Assembly: GCA_024401305.1 (NCBI GenBank)
Contig: JAKSLI010000010.1
Location: forward strand, 1-64,000
Reading direction: 5' to 3'
From: Bacteroidaceae bacterium
Lineage (GTDB): Bacteria; Bacteroidota; Bacteroidia; Bacteroidales; Bacteroidaceae
Length of the DNA stretch: 64,000 bases
The notes beneath the pieces were generated by a model. The model ran no database searches. It had not been told where the DNA came from and was given only the letters and a program-made list of their open reading frames with translations. This document shows, in pieces, positions 53,894 through 62,114 of this stretch. Position numbers and translations under genes: made by a program. The stretch's first letter is position 1. Each line of letters starts with the position of its first letter.

Positions 53894-55195
53894 ATGAATA
53901 ACATCTACAATCTTGATGGTCGTGTGCCATTGATGCAGGCCATTCCGTTTGGTCTTCAGCATGTTTTGGCAATGTTCGTTGCCAACATCACCCCTATCAT
54001 CATCCTTGCCAATGTCGTAGGAATAGAGGCAGGTCTCAGCGCATCGCTTATCCAGAACTGTATGATTATTGCCGGCATCGGTACTCTCGTACAGCTTTAT
54101 CCTATTTGGCGTGTGGGCAGTCGCTTGCCTATCGTTATGGGCATCAGCTTCACCTTCCTTTCGCTTGCCATTGTCATTGCCACAAGTCAGGGCATGGGAA
54201 CTCTCATGTGTGCCGTGGTCATTGGTGGTATCGTGGAAGGTTTGTTGGGACTTTTCCCTAAGTATTGGACAAAACTCATTCCGCAGATTGTTGCGGCAAC
54301 AGTGGTGACAGCCATTGGTTTTTCGCTTCTTTCCATTGGCGCAAACTCCTTTGCTGGTGGACAGGGAGCAGAGAATTTCGGTTCTGCTAACAACTGGATT
54401 GTTGGAACCATAACCCTCCTCGCTTGCCTTCTTACGCAGATCTTCGGCCGTGGCATCCTGCGTTCGCTGTCAGTTCTCGTAGGACTTGTGGTAGGTTACA
54501 TCCTCGCAGTTTGCATGGGTATGGTTGATTTCTCTGGTCTTCAGAATGTAGGCATCGTAGCATTGCCAAAGTTCCTGCCTTTCGACCTTAAGTTCGACCT
54601 CGGCGCAACACTCTCTATCATTGCCGTGTTCTTCGTTTCTGCCACAGAGACTATCGGCGACACAAGCGCTCTTGCCAATGGAGCCTTGAATCGCGATCCA
54701 GAGAAGAAGGAACTCGGTGCTGCCGTTGCTTGCGATGGTTTCGTAAGTAGTCTTGCAGGTCTCTTCGGTTGTACGCCAATCACTTCTTTCAGTCAGAATG
54801 TAGGCCTTGCAGCAATGTCGAAGGTTGTAAACCGTTTCACTATCGGCGTAGGCGCTGTAATAATGATTCTTGGTGGTATCTTCCCTGCTGTCGGCACATT
54901 GCTAACCACAATCCCACAGGCTGTTCTCGGCGGCTGCACAGTGATGATGTTCGGTTCTATCCTCTTCGCTGGTTTCGGAATGCTTGCTCGTTGCGGTTTC
55001 TCTCAGCGAAACATGATTATCGTATCGCTCTCCCTCAGCGTAGGTCTCGGCTTCACGCAAGCATCACAGATGTTCCAGATCTTCCCACAGATCATCCAGA
55101 CTGTCTTTGCAGAGAACTGCGTGGCAGTAGTATTCTTGCTCGCAGTGATACTCAACCTCGTTCTTCCACAGGAGAAGGAGGAAGAGAATGCGTAA
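53894..55195 (+). CDS. Uracil-xanthine permease family protein (NCS2/NAT)
   Basis: 433 residues with about 12-14 membrane helices. QHVLAMFVANITPIIILANVVG, QNCMIIAGIGTLVQL, SATETIGDTSALANG and the signature QNVGLAAMSKVVNRFT (the NAT/NCS2 motif QNxGxxxxTxVxxR variant) support a nucleobase transporter. The neighbouring xpt suggests xanthine (and perhaps uric acid) as the substrate, taken up with protons or sodium. Confidence 0.95.
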   Translation: MNNIYNLDGRVPLMQAIPFGLQHVLAMFVANITPIIILANVVGIEAGLSASLIQNCMIIAGIGTLVQLYPIWRVGSRLPIVMGISFTFLSLAIVIATSQGMGTLMCAVVIGGIVEGLLGLFPKYWTKLIPQIVAATVVTAIGFSLLSIGANSFAGGQGAENFGSANNWIVGTITLLACLLTQIFGRGILRSLSVLVGLVVGYILAVCMGMVDFSGLQNVGIVALPKFLPFDLKFDLGATLSIIAVFFVSATETIGDTSALANGALNRDPEKKELGAAVACDGFVSSLAGLFGCTPITSFSQNVGLAAMSKVVNRFTIGVGAVIMILGGIFPAVGTLLTTIPQAVLGGCTVMMFGSILFAGFGMLARCGFSQRNMIIVSLSLSVGLGFTQASQMFQIFPQIIQTVFAENCVAVVFLLAVILNLVLPQEKEEENA

Positions 55196-55278
55196 TTAAC
55201 TCGATGAAATGATTCTTCGGAATATCAACAATTCGATAAATCGAAATCTCATAACCTCATAACCACATAACCTCAACT

Positions 55279-56049
55279 ATGAAGAAAACTCTTTTAGCAA
55301 TCTTTGCTCTTATAGCCGCTCTCTCGGCAAATGCTCAGTTGAACATGCAGCTTCACTATGATCTTGGAAGCGCAATAAACTCAGATTCAGAAGATAATCG
55401 CCAGAAGTTCACTGGTACATTGGAATACTTCCGTGCAGACAAACTCGGTAGCACCTTCCTTTTTGTGGATATGGACTATCGCGGAAAGGGTGAAAACAAC
55501 AATGGTGCTATCGGCACATATTGGGAAATCGGTCGTGACTTCACTGTTGCAGACATAAAGAACACCAATAGCAGCATCACTGCTCACATGGAGTATGACG
55601 CAGGTCTCAGCACATCGGCAGGTTCTTTCCAGCAGGCACTTCTTGCTGGTCCTGCATGGCAATGGCACAGTGCTGACTTCAGCAAGACATTCACTCTCCA
55701 GGCTCTCTACAAGCATTACCTAAAGCATGGTAGCAACGATGCTCACGCAAGTTTCCAGACAACTGCTGTTTGGGGTGTGAACTTTGCACAAGGTCTCTGC
55801 ACATTCAGCGGCTTTGCTGACCTTTGGTACGGTTACATTCCAAAGTTCGAGGCAGGAAAGCAGAAGAAAGGCATGGTATTCCTCGCAGAACCACAGTTCT
55901 GGCTCAATGTCGTAGGCAGGGATCGCCAGAACGATAGATTCAGCATCGGTACAGAATGGGAAGTAAGCAACAACTTCATTTGGCCTACAAAGGGCAGTGA
56001 CAAGTCGTTCTTCGTTAACCCAACACTTGCTGTTAAATATACATTCTAA
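55279..56049 (+). CDS. DUF5020 outer membrane protein, Tsx-like channel
   Basis: 256 residues. Residues 1-19 are a signal peptide ending in ANAQ; the remainder is a predicted beta barrel ending in LAVKYTF, whose terminal aromatic fits Bam-dependent insertion. GTLEYFRADKLGSTFLFVDMDY, AGPAWQWHSADFSKTFTLQALYKHYLK and the later FWLNVVGRDRQNDRFSIGTEWEVSNNFIWP match the DUF5020 family, which is structurally Tsx-like. In an operon with xpt and a xanthine permease the natural inference is an outer membrane channel for purine bases or nucleosides. Confidence 0.88.
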   Translation: MKKTLLAIFALIAALSANAQLNMQLHYDLGSAINSDSEDNRQKFTGTLEYFRADKLGSTFLFVDMDYRGKGENNNGAIGTYWEIGRDFTVADIKNTNSSITAHMEYDAGLSTSAGSFQQALLAGPAWQWHSADFSKTFTLQALYKHYLKHGSNDAHASFQTTAVWGVNFAQGLCTFSGFADLWYGYIPKFEAGKQKKGMVFLAEPQFWLNVVGRDRQNDRFSIGTEWEVSNNFIWPTKGSDKSFFVNPTLAVKYTF

Positions 56050-56072
56050 CCTGCAAAGTTGATCCAGAAGTA

Positions 56073-56124
56073 AAAATGAAAGGTGAAGAGTGCTGCGTAT
56101 TGGCATTCTTCACCTTTCATTTTT
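56073..56124. terminator. Bidirectional terminator between two convergent genes
   Basis: AAAAATGAAAGGTGAAGAGT-GC on one side and GCATTCTTCACCTTTCATTT-TT on the other pair over 22 bases with a single mismatch, leaving a ten-base loop. A-run on the left and T-run on the right suit both strands. Confidence 0.85.
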
Positions 56125-56142
56125 CACTTTTAAAGGTTTGTT

Positions 56143-56967
56143 TTATTTCAAAGGCAATTTCACGACATACTCACCCTCGGCACCAATGCCAACTGTATAA
56201 GCAGGGAAAGTCACGATGAGTTGGTTTCCTACGCGGGCAACATGGTTTTCCGGATTGGTATGCATCTCAGCAAAGAATTTGCTGGCAGTTGTCTTTGCGT
56301 CCAGGTATGCTCCATTCTCAGCCTTCAAAGCCTTGAGTTTGCGGAACACCCTCTGCTTGAAGTCCGGCATATTTACGCCAAGAGCTGCAAGAGTTCGTAG
56401 TTCCTTGCCTTGGTTGTTGAGTGTAACAAGTCTTGTTCCTCGTGTGTAGCCATTGCTGCCGCTGTAATCGAACGCTGTCTTTATTGAGAAGGTAACACGA
56501 TTTGCATCTTTCCAGATAGGCTCTATCTTGATGCTTTCCGCATAAGGACCATAAGGGGCTTTCTCGCAAGCGCGGTTCTTCATTGCTGTGGTCATCAGTT
56601 TCTTGAAACTATTGCCGTAAGCTGCCTCCAATGCCTCTGAAGTCATGCCTGACTTGTATGTCACGACATTAATCTTACCAATAGGCTTGTCGTCAGTAAC
56701 ATATCCTTCAAGGTTTTCGATATAAAGATTACACCAGTCAGCTACGACATTGCTTACCCACTGATATGTGGCAGGCTTGCTCTTCTCGAATTTTATGCTG
56801 ATGTTCATGCCGCACACGCAGCACTCATCCTTTGTACATGGAACAGCATACTGAAGGTATTCTCTCCAGTTTTCCGACTGTCTTTCACCAATCTCACTGA
56901 AAGGTACATTAGTCTGTGCAGTAGCTGTCATGGCTACGAAGCAAAGCATAGAAAGAAGCTTTTTCAT
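56143..56967 (-). CDS. Exported hypothetical protein with RsiV/DUF3298-like domain
   Basis: 274 residues. A signal peptide (MKKLLSMLCFVAMTATAQ) is followed by a periplasmic domain of alternating strands and helices. A cysteine cluster CTKDECCVCGM occurs near residues 44-54, unusual for a periplasmic protein and perhaps metal- or disulfide-linked. The C-terminal half (residues 165-274: SNGYTRGTRLVTLNNQGKELRTLAAL, NQLIVTFPAYTVGIGAEGEYVVKLPL) resembles the RsiV/DUF3298 ligand-binding fold. The role is not known. TAACTTTG at 57029 on its own strand is the probable promoter element. Confidence 0.75.
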   Translation of the reverse strand: MKKLLSMLCFVAMTATAQTNVPFSEIGERQSENWREYLQYAVPCTKDECCVCGMNISIKFEKSKPATYQWVSNVVADWCNLYIENLEGYVTDDKPIGKINVVTYKSGMTSEALEAAYGNSFKKLMTTAMKNRACEKAPYGPYAESIKIEPIWKDANRVTFSIKTAFDYSGSNGYTRGTRLVTLNNQGKELRTLAALGVNMPDFKQRVFRKLKALKAENGAYLDAKTTASKFFAEMHTNPENHVARVGNQLIVTFPAYTVGIGAEGEYVVKLPLK

Positions 56968-57028
56968 AATGTTGAATTGTTGGATTATTGAAATGTTAAG
57001 TTATATTATTGGATTGTAATTTGCGGTG

Positions 57029-57036
57029 CAAAGTTA
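57029..57036 (-). promoter_or_regulatory. -7 element for the exported DUF3298-like gene
   Basis: The minus strand reads TAACTTTG followed by CACCG, about 62 bases before the ATG at 56967; divergent from the element at 57132. Confidence 0.6.
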
Positions 57037-57131
57037 TGCTATTTGTTTTATAAAAATAATAAATAACGCAAAAATATGCGCATAAAACGAAAATATTCTG
57101 CGTTTGATTATTGTATATCCCTAATTATTAC

Positions 57132-57139
57132 TAACTTTG
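57132..57139 (+). promoter_or_regulatory. -7 element for the Nif3-like operon
   Basis: TAACTTTG followed by CACCAG, eleven bases before the ATG at 57150, implying a very short leader. Confidence 0.65.
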
Positions 57140-57149
57140 CACCAGAAAT

Positions 57150-57947
57150 ATGGACATACTACAAGTGCTTGCTGCCCTTGAAACTTTTGCTCCTCTGCCG
57201 CTGCAGGAAAGCTACGATAATGCTGGCTTGCAGATTGGATTGACAGGAGAGCAAGATGTTACAGGGGCATTGTTGTGTTTAGACGTCACCATGGATGTCG
57301 TGGAAGAGGCCATCAGGAGTGGCTTCAACCTCATTGTGTCGCATCACCCGCTGCTGTTTCGCGGACTGAAACGCATCTCGCAAGACGGCACAAGCGTAGA
57401 GCGAATCGTGATGAAGGCCATTCAGAACAACATCGCGATTATATCAATGCACACAAACCTTGACAACGCTCCCGGCGGCGTAAACCACAAGATGGCTGAG
57501 AAACTCGGTCTTGAGAATGTACGTTTCCTCCAGCCTCTGAACCGTGGCGGCTACGAAGGCGGCTCGGGAGTGATAGGAGAAATCAGCGCAGCTGCTCCCG
57601 GAGTTCCTTTCGTGGAATATGTGAAGGCAATCTTCAAGGCACCTAGCGCCCAGTGTACCCTCCCACCTGTGAGGGAGTCGGAAGGGGTCCTCAAGATAGC
57701 CCTCTGTGGAGGTGCCGGTTCATTCCTTCTTGAAGATGCGAAGGCACAGGGTGCCGATGTCTTCATCACAGGCGAGATGCACTACCACGAATATTTCGAG
57801 GCGCTTGGCGACATACAGATCATCGTGCTCGGACACTATGAAACAGAGCAATTCACTTGCGAACTCCTTCAGGAAATACTCGCAAAGAGTTGTCCTGAAC
57901 TCCCAACAAGACTCTTCGGAAGTACAAATCCGATATGTGTGAAATAA
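57150..57947 (+). CDS. Nif3-like dinuclear metal centre protein
   Basis: 265 residues. NAGLQIGLTGEQDVTGALLCLDVTMDVVEEA, VSHHPLLFRGLKRI (metal-binding HH) and the later ALCGGAGSF / VFITGEMHYHEYFEA / GHYETEQF motifs define the Nif3/NGG1p-interacting-factor-3 family, which binds two metal ions in a hexamer. Its role is uncertain; GTP cyclohydrolase-like activity has been discussed. Around residues 170-182 the sequence TLPPVRESEG derives from DNA resembling the C/G-rich repeat (57657-57689), so a short in-frame insertion is likely between the two domains. Confidence 0.93.
   Translation: MDILQVLAALETFAPLPLQESYDNAGLQIGLTGEQDVTGALLCLDVTMDVVEEAIRSGFNLIVSHHPLLFRGLKRISQDGTSVERIVMKAIQNNIAIISMHTNLDNAPGGVNHKMAEKLGLENVRFLQPLNRGGYEGGSGVIGEISAAAPGVPFVEYVKAIFKAPSAQCTLPPVRESEGVLKIALCGGAGSFLLEDAKAQGADVFITGEMHYHEYFEALGDIQIIVLGHYETEQFTCELLQEILAKSCPELPTRLFGSTNPICVK
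57657..57689. repeat. C/G-rich repeat relative inside the Nif3-like gene
   Basis: ACCCTCCCACCTGTGAGGGA followed by GTCGGAAGGGGTC parallels CCTCCCCCTGTGGGGAGGTC and GGGAGGGGTC at 9442-9471. Translated in frame. The match is good but shorter than the other copies, so it could be coincidental. Confidence 0.6.
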
Positions 57948-57987
57948 TAAATTGTCAATTGTAAATCAGTAAATTGTAAATATAGTT

Positions 57988-58824
57988 ATGGCAAAGAAAA
58001 ATCCAGACGATTACACAGTAGAAGAGAAACTTAAGAACCTCTATGCTCTTCAGACTGCTCTCTCAATGATTGACGAGAAGCGTGCCGTACGCGGCGAACT
58101 CCCTCTTGAAGTACAGGACTGTGAGGCAGAACTCGAAGGCCTCAAGGTTCGCCAGGAGAAGTTTGCAACTGAGATTCAGGAGTACAAGAAGGCTATCAAC
58201 ATGCGTGAGAGCGAAATCCAGGAGGCTAAGGCACTCATCGAGCGCTACAAGGCTCAGCTTGATGAGGTGAAGAACAACCGTCAGTACGATTCTCTCACAA
58301 AGGAAATCGAGTTCCAGGGACTTCAGATTCAGCACTGCGAGAAGCTTATCCGCGAGACAGAGAAGAAGATTCAGGAGCGTACAGACGACCTTCAGCGCAC
58401 TCGCAAGGACATTGAAGACAAGGACGCTATCCTCATCTCAAAGAAGAGCGAACTCGAGGACATCATCAACGAGACTCGCGCAGAGGAAGAGCGCTGCAAG
58501 AACAAGGCTAAGGATCTCGAGGCAAAGATTGAGAGCCGTCTTCTTTCAAGCTTCCTTCGTATCCGCAAGAATGCTCGCAACGGTCTTGGCGTCGTTTATG
58601 TACAGCGTGATGCTTGCGGCGGTTGCTTCGCGAAGATTCCACCACAGCGCCAGCTCGACATCAAGATGCACAAGAAGATCATCGTTTGCGAATACTGCGG
58701 ACGCATCCTTGTTGACCCAGAACTTGCAGGCGTTAAGATTAAGCCAGTAGAGGAGAAGAAGGCTACACGCAAGACTCGTACTACTCGCAAGAAGAAGGTT
58801 GAGGAAACTCCTGCTGAGGATTAA
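57988..58824 (+). CDS. C4-type zinc ribbon protein with long coiled coil
   Basis: 278 residues. Residues about 10-195 are a heptad-rich coiled-coil hairpin (QYDSLTKEIEFQGLQIQHCEKLIRETEKKIQERTDD). The C-terminal zinc ribbon has CGGCFAKI and CEYCGRILV (C-x2-C pairs near residues 210 and 236), then a lysine/arginine-rich tail (KKATRKTRTTRKKK). Proteins of this kind (the CT398/FlgZ-like family) often sit after Nif3 genes, as here with a 40-base gap. The function is uncertain; protein-protein interaction and secretion or transcription roles have been suggested. Confidence 0.9.
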   Translation: MAKKNPDDYTVEEKLKNLYALQTALSMIDEKRAVRGELPLEVQDCEAELEGLKVRQEKFATEIQEYKKAINMRESEIQEAKALIERYKAQLDEVKNNRQYDSLTKEIEFQGLQIQHCEKLIRETEKKIQERTDDLQRTRKDIEDKDAILISKKSELEDIINETRAEEERCKNKAKDLEAKIESRLLSSFLRIRKNARNGLGVVYVQRDACGGCFAKIPPQRQLDIKMHKKIIVCEYCGRILVDPELAGVKIKPVEEKKATRKTRTTRKKKVEETPAED

Positions 58825-58853
58825 TTCAGTACAGTCATAAAACAGAAATATTC

Positions 58854-58887
58854 AAAGGCTGCCGTCCCACCGATGGCAGCCTTTTTC
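58854..58887 (+). terminator. Rho-independent terminator after the zinc-ribbon gene
   Basis: AAAGGCTGCC pairs with GGCAGCCTTT, loop about 12 bases, followed by TTTT. It ends the Nif3-like/zinc ribbon operon. Confidence 0.85.
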
Positions 58888-58949
58888 TGTTTATTTGCTG
58901 ATTTGGTCTTTTTTGTCCAATAGTTTTTCCTTGTTTAGGATAAAAAATG

Positions 58950-58957
58950 TAACTTTG
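58950..58957 (+). promoter_or_regulatory. -7 element for the ComM/YifB-like gene
   Basis: TAACTTTG followed by CAGCG, about 50 bases before the ATG at 59006; CCTTGTTTAGG about 12-20 bases upstream may serve as the -33 region. Confidence 0.65.
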
Positions 58958-59005
58958 CAGCGAAGAAACAAATCTCCCAAACGACTAACCCCCAAACGAC
59001 TAACC

Positions 59006-60562
59006 ATGATAGTAAAGACATCCAGCGCGGCACTCAATGGACTTGAGGTTTCCATAGTTACTGTAGAAGCTTTCAGTACGACAGGCTCCTTCTACCACCT
59101 CACAGGACTCGGTGATGCTGCCGTGAAAGAGAGCCACGACCGCATTTTCGCTGCACTGACATCTATCGGAAAAGCACCGAAGACGGCGGAATATACCATA
59201 AATCTTGCTCCTGCCGACCTGAAGAAAGAGGGTAGTGGCTTCGACCTTCCGGTGGCGATGGCTTTGCTTGCCTTGAATGGACAGGTGGAGAAGGATTCAA
59301 TAAAAGATTATCTGTTCTTGGGAGAATTGAGTCTTGATGGCGGTATCCAGCCTATAAAGGGCGCTCTTCCGGTTGCCATTGAGGCACGCAAGCGAAATTT
59401 TGCAGGCATGATTGTGCCGAAAGAGAATGAGAGGGAGGCGGCAGTGGTGAATAATCTGCCTATTTATGGAGTAAATCATATTACGGAAGTCATGGACTTC
59501 TTCAACGGAAATCCGCGAAATCTTCAGCCTACATTCGTCGATACCCGCAAGGAATTCAGCGAGGGCGAAGTGAAGTTTGATGTGGATTTCGAAGATGTTA
59601 AAGGACAGGAGGTCGTAAAGCGTGCAATGGAAGTGGCAGCAGCTGGCGGTCATAACATGATAATGGTAGGTCCTCCGGGTAGTGGTAAGTCCATGATGGC
59701 GAAGCGTTTGCCTACGATTCTCCCACCACTTACGCTTGCCGAAAGTCTTGAGACTACGCAGATATATTCCATTGCAGGAATGCTCCCCACATCGAATGCT
59801 GGCGGTTCGCCGTTGATGACTCGCCGACCTTTCCGCTCTCCGCATCACACGATTTCCCAAGTTGCCCTATGTGGCGGTGGCATGATAGCGCGTCCGGGCG
59901 AGATTTCACTTGCCCATAACGGAATTCTCTTTGCCGATGAGTTGCCGGAATTCAACAAAAAGACACTGGAAGTGATGCGCCAACCACTTGAAGACCACAA
60001 GGTCTCCATCTCTCGCGCCACATATAATATTGACTATCCGTGCAACTTCATGTTCGTTGCCGCAATGAATCCTTGTCCTTGCGGTTATTACAACGATCCG
60101 ACCCACGACTGCAACTGCACTCCAGGACAGATAAAGCGCTACCTCGGAAAGATTAGTGGACCACTTCTTGACCGCATAGACCTGCAGATAGAGTGCTCGA
60201 ATGTGAAGTTCAACGACCTCGCTCAGATGCAACCCGGTGAACCTTCCCGTGACATCCGTGCTCGTGTTGTTGCCGCTCGAGAGATACAAACCAAGCGTTT
60301 CGCCAACGACTCTGGCATCTATTGCAATGCGCAGATGACCGAGAAACTCATCCACAAATACGCAGAGCCAACACCCGACGCCATGAATGTCCTGAAGACA
60401 GCCATGGAGAAATTCAACCTCTCCGCCCGTGCCTACTCCCGCATTCTCAAGGTAGCCCGCACAATAGCCGACCTCGACAACTCCGAAACCGTGGAGAAAC
60501 GCCACATCCAGGAAGCCGTTCTCTACCGAAGTCTCGACAGAAGCTATTGGGGAGAATGGTAA
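59006..60562 (+). CDS. comM: YifB/ComM-family Mg-chelatase-like AAA ATPase
   Basis: 518 residues from the ATG at 59006 (MIVKTSSAALNG). The N-terminal Lon-protease-like domain (residues 20-170: LPVAMALLALNGQV, FLGELSLDGGIQPIKGALP) is followed by the ATPase with VGPPGSGKSMMAKRLP (Walker A, about residue 216), the magnesium-chelatase signature PFRSPHHTISQVALCGGG, LAHNGILFADELPEF (Walker B) and the ACMGPCPCGYY-like MNPCPCGYYNDPTHDC metal-ligand region. In naturally competent bacteria ComM is a hexameric branch-migration helicase. The longer reading to 58895 overlaps the promoter and is not used. Confidence 0.95.
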   Translation: MIVKTSSAALNGLEVSIVTVEAFSTTGSFYHLTGLGDAAVKESHDRIFAALTSIGKAPKTAEYTINLAPADLKKEGSGFDLPVAMALLALNGQVEKDSIKDYLFLGELSLDGGIQPIKGALPVAIEARKRNFAGMIVPKENEREAAVVNNLPIYGVNHITEVMDFFNGNPRNLQPTFVDTRKEFSEGEVKFDVDFEDVKGQEVVKRAMEVAAAGGHNMIMVGPPGSGKSMMAKRLPTILPPLTLAESLETTQIYSIAGMLPTSNAGGSPLMTRRPFRSPHHTISQVALCGGGMIARPGEISLAHNGILFADELPEFNKKTLEVMRQPLEDHKVSISRATYNIDYPCNFMFVAAMNPCPCGYYNDPTHDCNCTPGQIKRYLGKISGPLLDRIDLQIECSNVKFNDLAQMQPGEPSRDIRARVVAAREIQTKRFANDSGIYCNAQMTEKLIHKYAEPTPDAMNVLKTAMEKFNLSARAYSRILKVARTIADLDNSETVEKRHIQEAVLYRSLDRSYWGEW

Positions 60563-60634
60563 AGGGTATTTACAATTTTCAATTTTGCCTTTCGGACGAT
60601 TACTAATAATTTTATTATAATTGAAACAAGACTT

Positions 60635-61372
60635 ATGTATTGTACAAACTGTGGAGCAAAACTCAATGATAATGATTCTTTCTGCGACCAGTGTGGAACT
60701 GCCGTAGTAAGGAAAGCCAGCACACCGTTACCTCCATCCAATGCTGTGGTACCTCCATCCAATGCCGCAATACCTCCCACTAATGCAGTGGGATATTCAC
60801 ACGGTTATGACGGCTATTCCCAGAGAGTGGACTCTGCCGAGGTAAAAGCTTATCAGGCTAAGATTGGACGATGGACATACATCTTCCTTTGCCTTATGGT
60901 GATACTCCCTCTTGTTATAATCTGCATCTATGCGTCTTATACTGGCAAGATGACCATTCCTGAGGCATTGGGATACGGCGCCGTGCTATCGCTGATAATG
61001 TTCTGTTTCGGTATTACTCCTACCATTAAGCGAAAGATGCAGAAAACGTATATCGGAACTGTGATAGATATGCGCGAGAAGGTCAGGGTAGAAAGCGATG
61101 AAGATGGTGGCAGCGACAGAATAATAACAACGTATTATATAGTAACCCGCGATACAAACGGCAAGAAGCATACACATAAGAGTACGGGATATGCAGGAAT
61201 ATACAGTTTCCTGAAAGTAGGCGATGAGATACGCTACCTGCCGCAGTTCCCAATACCATTTGAGAAGAAGAAATCGCCTGGCGATACGCATACCTGTTGC
61301 CTCTTCTGCCAAAACATCGTGAGCCTTGATGACGACATCTGCTCATACTGCAAGGCACCGGTGTTGAGGTGA
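60635..61372 (+). CDS. Double zinc-ribbon membrane protein
   Basis: 245 residues. N-terminal zinc ribbon CTNCGAKLNDNDSFCDQCG (residues 3-21), a proline-rich linker with three near-repeats of PPSNAVV/PPSNAAI/PPTNAV (34-52), two membrane helices (about 82-105 and 115-132), a DUF3592-like strand-rich domain (ITTYYIVTRDTNGKKHTHKSTGYAGIYSFLKVGDEIRYLPQF) and a C-terminal ribbon CCLFCQNIVSLDDDICSYCKAP. The function is unknown; the domain set suggests a membrane-associated protein with zinc-bound ends. Confidence 0.82.
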   Translation: MYCTNCGAKLNDNDSFCDQCGTAVVRKASTPLPPSNAVVPPSNAAIPPTNAVGYSHGYDGYSQRVDSAEVKAYQAKIGRWTYIFLCLMVILPLVIICIYASYTGKMTIPEALGYGAVLSLIMFCFGITPTIKRKMQKTYIGTVIDMREKVRVESDEDGGSDRIITTYYIVTRDTNGKKHTHKSTGYAGIYSFLKVGDEIRYLPQFPIPFEKKKSPGDTHTCCLFCQNIVSLDDDICSYCKAPVLR

Positions 61373-61382
61373 TTTTCAAAGT

Positions 61383-61777
61383 GTAAGCAATTTGGCGATT
61401 TTGCTTACAATCCGAGTTTTCATACCCTCTCAAAACTAGCGCAATAATTACCAACTGGCAATCTGCCTGGATATGTTGCTTGTTTTCGGGTTTTGTAACA
61501 GATTGATAGCCAGTGAGCTATGTTTTGTGCCTTGCATTTTGATGCGGAAATACCCCAAAAATGCCTTGAAAATAGGGTCTTTTTTGATGAAAAACTCTAA
61601 GGAAAAAAGAAAAAAGTCACGGTGAAACGAATCGTTTCGCCGTGACTTTTCTGTCTCATGCCTGCAACTCATGCGAAAACAGGCAAAAACACCCCTCGGG
61701 AGATGCTAGTTGATGAAAAAAGCTGCGGGATTCCGAACTTACGATTTGTAAGCAAAAACGCGGTTATTGCTTACAAC
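61383..61777. repeat. Non-coding repeat unit, copy 2
   Basis: Left end GTAAGCAATTTGGCGATTTTGCTTAC (hairpin, 61383-61408, followed by AATCCG); right end CTTACGATTTGTAAGCAAAA...TTGCTTAC. It follows the plan of the copy at 17113-17523: terminal hairpins, TACCCTCT/TATCCCCTCT box near the left end, GAAAAAAGCTGCGGGATT near the right end. Sequence between is diverged. Both copies are in intergenic DNA. Confidence 0.65.
61612..61650. terminator. Strong hairpin within repeat copy 2
   Basis: AAAAGTCACGGTGAAACGA pairs with TCGTTTCGCCGTGACTTTT over 19 bases with one G-T type mismatch and one central base. It has A- and T-runs at its ends and could terminate transcription in both directions. Confidence 0.75.
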
Positions 61778-61859
61778 AACTATTTCGGGTAATAAGGGCA
61801 TCTTTTCAGAAACATTACAAAAAAGGGTGAAGAATGTTTCTTTTTTATGAAAAAAAACA

Positions 61860-61867
61860 TAAATTTG
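61860..61867 (+). promoter_or_regulatory. -7 element for the small acidic gene and M48 protease
   Basis: TAAATTTG followed by CAGCG, 41 bases before the ATG at 61908. Confidence 0.6.
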
Positions 61868-61907
61868 CAGCGTAGAAACTATTGAAACTTCTGAAACTAA
61901 TAGTATT

Positions 61908-62114
61908 ATGTTAAAACCAAAGGACATCTGGAGCTTGATTGTTGACCTCAGTGAATGTCAGCAGAAATACAAGAAGCTCAAGGAGGATATGGAGCAGGAT
62001 CCTGACCGTGAGGCTATCCTTGCGGAATGGGCGAAGCTTAAGTTTGAAGACCGCATGGACTTCATTGCAAGAATGGAAATCGTGGATGATGATGCGGATG
62101 ACGACGAGGAATAA
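61908..62114 (+). CDS. Small acidic hypothetical protein
   Basis: 68 residues, mostly helical (LIVDLSECQQKYKKLKEDMEQDPD near 10-33), with a very acidic tail (DDDADDDEE). I recognise no family. It has its own promoter element upstream and a reasonable start, and its last codons overlap the M48 protease start region by about 17 bases in another frame, which argues for a real, translationally coupled gene. Confidence 0.65.
   Translation: MLKPKDIWSLIVDLSECQQKYKKLKEDMEQDPDREAILAEWAKLKFEDRMDFIARMEIVDDDADDDEE

Larger units (their letters stand above)
61373..61907. other. Intergenic region with the second hairpin-bounded repeat
   Basis: No gene is supported in these 535 bases. It contains the second copy of the hairpin-bounded repeat (61383-61777), a strong hairpin with a T-run (61612-61650) and the -7 element of the next gene (61860). 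The open frames on the minus strand read through the repeats and have no recognisable content. Confidence 0.6.

Noticed and set aside
54769..55212. A 147-codon frame inside the permease gene
   Set aside because: It is a shifted reading of a strongly conserved permease; the composition (many Arg, Ser, His, Cys) is typical of an out-of-frame shadow.
61448..61927. Minus-strand open frames in the second repeat region
   Set aside because: They cross the strong hairpin and the repeat ends, lack ribosome-binding sites, and one overlaps the promoter element and start of the small acidic gene.
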